Positions 60,403 through 64,000 of a stretch of 64,000 nt of DNA are shown here, one piece after another. The number at the start of each line of letters is the position of its first letter. Position 1 is the first letter of the stretch. Made by a program: the position numbers and the translations under genes. Source of the DNA: Trinickia violacea (GTDB taxonomy: Bacteria > Pseudomonadota > Gammaproteobacteria > Burkholderiales > Burkholderiaceae); the NCBI RefSeq assembly GCF_005280735.1, contig NZ_CP040077.1:868001-932000 (forward strand), read 5' to 3'. The notes below the pieces were generated by a model. That model saw only the letters and a list, made by a program, of their open reading frames with translations. It was not told the origin of the DNA and made no database searches.

Positions 60403-60522
60403 GTCAATATTCAGTTGGATCGCAGCCTGAGCAGAGGTCGACGGTGCTGATGTGAAACCGCCATCTGACAGTCTCGCCTAATTCTGCGAGTTGAGACGCC
60501 AACTTCACCCGTAAGCTACGCC

Positions 60523-61245
60523 ATGAATCCCGAACGCATGACGCGCGACCGCAGAAAAGAGCAGACGCGCGAGCGACTGCTTGACGCTGCCCGACAGATG
60601 TTCCTCGAGAAGGGTGTTGCGGCAACGAGCGTCGAGGATATCGCCGGGACGGCCGGTTACACTCGCGGCGCGTTCTACTCGAATTTCCAGTGCAAGCAGG
60701 AACTGCTGGTCGAGTTGTTGCGGCGCGATGACGATAAGGCGCGCGCTGCTTTACACGGGGTCATCGAAGCGGAGGAGGGGGCGTCGCAAGAGGCGAAGGT
60801 GCGCGCGTGCGTTGGTTACGGTCGCCATTTAATGCAAAGCGATACCTTTGCGCTTTGGATGGAAGCCGGACTTCACGCCTGCCGTGACAGTGAGTTCCGG
60901 GAGCACATCAACGGGTTCCAGCAACACAAACTGGAAAAGATGGCGGCCTGCATCCGTTCATGGATGCAGTGCGACGAACACGGGTTGCGGCCACCACCGG
61001 AAAGACTTGCCCTCGGGCTAGTGAGCCTTTGCGACGGCCTGCAATTGCGCAGAATCTCCAACCCGGACGAAGTGAACGACCAGGTAATTCAAGAAACGCT
61101 ATCCGGTTTTTTGTCGAGCCTCTTCAGACTTCCTCTCGCCGCGGACGCAGGACCTCCGTTTCCTTCGGCGGTCGGGTCTGACTCTGCAGGACTGACCGAG
61201 GCTCTCTCGCGCACGGCGAAACAGATATCAGACGCGCAGCGGTAA
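60523..61245 (+). CDS. TetR-family regulator 3
   Basis: This 240-residue protein has an N-terminal TetR domain: R-K-E-Q-T-R-E-R-L-L-D-A-A, then helix-turn-helix T-S-V-E-D-I-A-G-T-A-G-Y-T-R-G-A-F-Y-S-N-F, about residues 11-60. The ligand domain is unlike those of TetR 1 and 2, so it is not a recent paralogue. The promoter at 60374 of the shared type drives it, which would place it downstream of the other two repressors. The LysR gene follows 59 bases later on the same strand. Confidence 0.87.
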   Translation: MNPERMTRDRRKEQTRERLLDAARQMFLEKGVAATSVEDIAGTAGYTRGAFYSNFQCKQELLVELLRRDDDKARAALHGVIEAEEGASQEAKVRACVGYGRHLMQSDTFALWMEAGLHACRDSEFREHINGFQQHKLEKMAACIRSWMQCDEHGLRPPPERLALGLVSLCDGLQLRRISNPDEVNDQVIQETLSGFLSSLFRLPLAADAGPPFPSAVGSDSAGLTEALSRTAKQISDAQR

Positions 61246-61304
61246 TGATCGGGCCGGTCCACGCTGTTGCTTAGGCGGAAACATGATGGACGAGAAGTCG
61301 GAAG

Positions 61305-62225
61305 ATGGAATATTTCGCTAGCTTGCGCCTGTTTCGCACGATCGTGGAGGTCAAGAACTTCAGACGTGCCAGTGAGATGTTGGACCTGTCGCCATCAGTC
61401 GTTTCGAGGGCGATCGTGGCTCTCGAGGAGCGGCTGGGCGCTCGATTGTTCCATCGTTCTACCCGCCAGTTTTCGCTGACCGACGCGGCGGAGCGCTTCT
61501 ATAGCGGATGTTGTCAGATCCTCGACGACCTGGACAATCTGGAAGCTTCAACGGCGGGTCACGGCCGGGTACCAACGGGCGTATTGCGCTTGGTCGCTCA
61601 TACGACGGCTGCGCTGACCTGGCTCGCGCCGCTGATCGCAGCGTTCAGGAAAAAGCATCCTAACGTCACGTTGGATATCACGCTGACGGAGCGCCCCGTT
61701 GACCTTACGGCCGATGGCTATGATCTCGGCATCGTGCTGCCGTTCATGCTGGCGACCGACCTCGCCGTAACACGGCTGCTGCGGCGGTTGCCGCTGGCTA
61801 TCGTTACCACGGAAGCTTATCTCCAGGGGCGTCGCCGGCCGCGACACCCCGCCGACCTCGCTGAGCATGTGTTTGTCGCCGTTCCCCCATCGATGCACAA
61901 ACCATCCGTCACTTTCCGCGTCGGCCAGCAAGACGTTGCTGTCCCGACCAACTACGAGATCGCGTCAAATAACCCGATACTCAATCGCGACATCGTGCTA
62001 GAGGGAGTCGGTATCGGCTTGCTGCCGATCACGCTTGTTGATGAGTACATTCAGACCGGGCGGCTCGTGCGCTTGCTCGAAGACTTCGAGATCAGTGACG
62101 ACGCAGCGGAGATCAGATTGGCGTACATCGGTCGCGCACTGTTGCCCGCGAAGGTCAGGGCATTCATCGACCACTGCACCGGGTTCTTCGAGGCAGGCAT
62201 GCAGGGGTGTGCCGCTGATCGCTGA
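61305..62225 (+). CDS. LysR-family transcriptional regulator
   Basis: This 306-residue protein has the N-terminal winged helix-turn-helix F-R-R-A-S-E-M-L-D-L-S-P-S-V-V-S-R-A-I-V-A-L-E-E-R-L-G-A-R-L-F at residues about 18-50 and the LysR substrate-binding domain behind a linker helix. The branch (R-S-T-R-Q-F-S-L-T-D, G-V-L-R-L-V-A) resembles the DsdC/AaeR-type group. It likely responds to an aromatic or acidic metabolite of the neighbouring pathway, but no target is visible. It is the last intact gene before a transposase remnant. Confidence 0.88.
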   Translation: MEYFASLRLFRTIVEVKNFRRASEMLDLSPSVVSRAIVALEERLGARLFHRSTRQFSLTDAAERFYSGCCQILDDLDNLEASTAGHGRVPTGVLRLVAHTTAALTWLAPLIAAFRKKHPNVTLDITLTERPVDLTADGYDLGIVLPFMLATDLAVTRLLRRLPLAIVTTEAYLQGRRRPRHPADLAEHVFVAVPPSMHKPSVTFRVGQQDVAVPTNYEIASNNPILNRDIVLEGVGIGLLPITLVDEYIQTGRLVRLLEDFEISDDAAEIRLAYIGRALLPAKVRAFIDHCTGFFEAGMQGCAADR

Positions 62226-62249
62226 TAGCAGCATGTGTTGAACCGCTGA

Positions 62250-62591
62250 GAAGCCGTACATAATGTTCAGCGCGCGATCCATATCGGCAAGATTCCCGTC
62301 GAACTGGCCCGACGCCAGGAACCACTGTCGGCGGTTTCCTCCGCGCTGACACTTCTCTCCAATATCCTGATGGCGTGGAACACCACCCACATGCAACGCG
62401 TCGTGGACGAGTTACAGGTTGCCACGGGCCAGCTACTGCAATTTGAACAGTTAAGGCGAATCGCGCCGACCCACCTCGATGGCATCAACCTGCGTGGGAC
62501 GTTCAACTTCCCGGTAGCTCGGTACGCGCGACGAATCCTTCCAAGTCTCCCGAGTGATCTGCCCGCTGCGACAGCCAGTCGTCATGCATAA
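62250..62591 (+). pseudogene. C-terminal remnant of a Tn3-family transposase
   Basis: After an in-frame stop (62247-62249) the frame reads V-Q-R-A-I-H-I-G-K-I-P, R-R-Q-E-P-L-S-A, L-S-N-I-L-M-A-W-N-T-T-H-M and R-R-I-A-P-T-H-L-D-G-I-N-L-R-G-T-F-N-F-P. These are the conserved last ~110 residues of a Tn3-type transposase group. The upstream ~850 residues are absent and no start or RBS is present, so only a fragment remains. It marks an old insertion at the end of the catabolic block. Confidence 0.65.
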
Positions 62592-63267
62592 ACAATCGAG
62601 TTCTGGCGATTGAATCGATATTGCAAACGACGTTTGCAATGTCGGCTTGTCCTTGCGCTTTGCGGAAAGAACCATCGGGCTGCCAGGTCATCCACGCAAA
62701 TGTGGGGCCCTCGAAGGGGCAGTCAGCAGGTGATTTGATTAGAAAGACAATTTAAACGGGGCCGCAAGGCAGACTCGTGCCATGCTCAGGTGCCCCTAAC
62801 CGGAAAAACGCATGGAAATCAAATGCACCCCCTTATGTGGAGCTAGACATAGGCCGACGAGCGGTGACTTTCTTCCGTGACATCGAGCTGTGCAACGGCG
62901 ACTAGTGAACGGGCCGACTGCACCGAATCGGCGGGCAACTGTGCCCATGCGTCAAATAGCGACGCCGCTAAGGGCAGCCTCGTTGGCCAAGCCAGCCAAG
63001 GCGGCCTGTTCGAATGCGGTTAGCTTGCTGACGGACATCTCGGGGCATTTGCTTAGACAGCGATCATGACTTGCCCCGCTGGGGGCGTACGCCACATTGT
63101 TCGACCAACCCGAGCAATGCGACCAAGCGTCGAATGGCCCGGTCCTCTTCAAGGAAACGGAAATCGTTGGGTTGCCGCGGCGCTGGGCACTGCGGAAACT
63201 GACGCAGGAGGAGGTTCGGCGAAGGCACGAAAATGCCCGCAGTTAGCGGGCTTTGGGGCAGCGCTGA
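62592..63267. other. Gene-poor stretch with remnant frames
   Basis: No intact gene is supported in these 676 bases. A + strand frame that opens directly after a stop near 63065 and closes at about 63246 reads ...L-G-A-Y-A-T-L-F-D-Q-P-E and ...R-K-L-T-Q-E-E-V-R-R-R-H-E-N. It looks protein-like but has no start codon and is not recognised. A short hairpin (GCAAACG / CGTTTGC) lies at 62622-62637. The stretch is probably debris of the Tn3-type insertion. Confidence 0.4.
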
Positions 63268-63828
63268 CTACGTGAAAATCTCGGACTGTTCATGCCTCAG
63301 TTCGTTGATCTTGTCGTGAAGCCGGATTTTCTCGTCGGCTTTTCTCATGGCTGGTTCAGACATAAAGCCGACCAGGTTTTCGAGCTGCGCCACGTCGCCG
63401 ACAGTCTGAAACTGCTTCGCCTTGTTTACGAAGACAACTGATTTTTTCTTTTGGCGAAGCAGTTCGATGACGTTCCGGAGCGTTCCAGTACTCTTGGCGT
63501 CCCAAATCATTAGGCCAAAGTCAGCAGCCTTCGCCATCTCGATGTCCTTCGCTGTGAAGAATGTCCGAGAACCCGGCGCCGCGTGCTTAGTCTGAACGCA
63601 CTTGACGGGCCAATGACCAATGTTGTTGCGTGGCTTATCGCCACTGCAATAGACGACGGTAAGACTGGCACCCTTTTTAAACAGGTATGCCTGTATCGAG
63701 CTGTCGGCGCCGTCAGCATCTCCGACGATGACGGTATGGTCCGCTTCGATGATGTTGTCGATACGCTCGCGTACCTTGGGGTCCAGATGTTTGATGCTGA
63801 TCGAACCAGCGATGAAAATCTTGGTCAT
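63268..63828 (-). CDS. SLOG-like nucleotide-binding protein
   Basis: This 186-residue protein starts M-T-K-I-F-I-A-G-S-I-S-I, with V-I-V-G-D-A-D-G-A-D near residue 33 and S-G-D-K-P-R-N-N-I-G-H-W near 63. The Rossmann-like strand plus the G-D-A-x-G-A-D motif is that of SLOG (DprA/LOG-related) proteins, which bind nucleotides and often occur in stress or defence operons. F-G-L-M-I-W-D-A-K-S-T-G-T near 110 is also typical of the group. ATG 63828 follows GAGGG at seven bases, and the RBS overlaps the end of the upstream gene, so the two genes are coupled. Confidence 0.65.
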   Translation of the reverse strand: MTKIFIAGSISIKHLDPKVRERIDNIIEADHTVIVGDADGADSSIQAYLFKKGASLTVVYCSGDKPRNNIGHWPVKCVQTKHAAPGSRTFFTAKDIEMAKAADFGLMIWDAKSTGTLRNVIELLRQKKKSVVFVNKAKQFQTVGDVAQLENLVGFMSEPAMRKADEKIRLHDKINELRHEQSEIFT

Positions 63829-63838
63829 TCGTCGGCCC

Positions 63839-64000
63839 TCACCATGTCGCGGTTGCGACGTAGACTTTTCCCACCTTCGCATAGGTGCGAAGAACAGCGC
63901 AAGCGGCTTCCAACGACGCGCCGGCATCGTACCGAGCATCCATGAGCAGCACATTCCATCTACCATCGCCCGTGATCGCCTCGTTGAGCACGATCTTGCG
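63839..64000 (-). CDS. Phosphoribosyltransferase-like protein, 5' end outside window
   Basis: Only the last 53 codons are visible. V-L-L-M-D-A-R-Y-D-A-G-A-S-L-E-A-A resembles the PRPP-binding loop of type I phosphoribosyltransferases (V-D-D-x-x-T-T-G-A-T), as in ComF-like proteins, with A-K-V-G-K-V-Y-V-A-T-A-T-W as the following strand. The acidic pair and the second Thr of a standard loop are altered, so catalysis is uncertain. Its stop lies 10 bases before the SLOG-like gene start. Confidence 0.5.
   Translation of the reverse strand, partial: RKIVLNEAITGDGRWNVLLMDARYDAGASLEAACAVLRTYAKVGKVYVATATW

Overview
The window reads as chromosomal DNA of a beta-proteobacterium of the Burkholderiaceae (Paraburkholderia/Caballeronia/Trinickia type). 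The evidence is the high GC content, the codon use of the housekeeping genes, the local gene orders (amiC-tsaE / queG; murB / argF / DUF3579 / rpsT / murJ; adk-kdsB-Trm112-lpxK / xseA / sodB) and the kind of aromatic-compound, RND and PQI genes on the right. The species cannot be fixed from the sequence alone.

Region 1 (1-21631) is ordinary core genome: a thioredoxin/TPR protein, pirin, cell-wall amidase AmiC, tRNA-modification genes tsaE and queG, DNA repair ogt, recombinase xerD, Cys-tRNA(Pro) deacylase, plsY, yajQ, murB, argF, a DUF3579 gene, rpsT, murJ, a SirB1-like gene, an SDR dehydrogenase, adk, kdsB, a Trm112-like zinc protein, lpxK, xseA and sodB. Convergent genes are separated by clear hairpin/T-run terminators. 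Several promoters place the -10 box directly against the start codon, so some transcripts may be leaderless.

Region 2 (about 21638-36910) is an accessory island that starts six bases after the sodB stop codon. It opens with a TGT-type transposon end carrying three ~20-bp repeats. Next comes a structured non-coding stretch with a 150-bp direct duplication, placed directly in front of a three-gene unit: reverse transcriptase, McrA-like HNH endonuclease, and OLD-type ATPase-TOPRIM nuclease. This looks like a defence module of the retron/UG-RT kind, although the RT lacks recognisable retron signatures. After a 1.4-kb gene-poor stretch come the transposition genes of a Tn7-like element: tnsA, tnsB and tnsC joined by ATGA overlaps, a reverse-strand tniQ, an Xre regulator with its own operator-bearing promoter, and a second TnsD/TniQ protein. 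No CRISPR array or cas gene is visible. The partner transposon end was not found in the window.

Region 3 (about 36990-62225) begins with a decayed hybrid histidine kinase and small hypothetical genes, then becomes a regulated block. An AI-2E-type permease and a TetR gene stand beside a six-gene operon that joins an RND efflux pump (lipoprotein adaptor, pump, outer-membrane factor) to PqiA-PqiB-PqiC, a lipid-trafficking MCE system. A paralogous second TetR gene diverges from a catabolic operon (extradiol-type VOC dioxygenase, fumarylacetoacetase-family hydrolase, acyl-CoA ligase). After that come OmpW and a two-subunit molybdenum/iron-sulfur enzyme that resembles pyrogallol-phloroglucinol transhydroxylase and carries an extra SCP2-like N-terminus. 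A third TetR gene and a LysR gene follow. Three promoters in this block (at 40192, 50779 and 60374) share one architecture: TTGACA, a 17-base spacer with an embedded operator-like palindrome, then TTTAAT. The first two also overlap a divergent promoter for the adjacent TetR gene. The block is therefore probably one regulon handling a hydrophobic phenolic compound (uptake, ring modification and cleavage, export, membrane repair).

Region 4 (62250-64000) holds a Tn3-family transposase remnant, about 0.7 kb of gene-poor sequence, and the start of another accessory operon on the minus strand (a SLOG-like nucleotide-binding protein and a phosphoribosyltransferase-like protein cut by the window edge).
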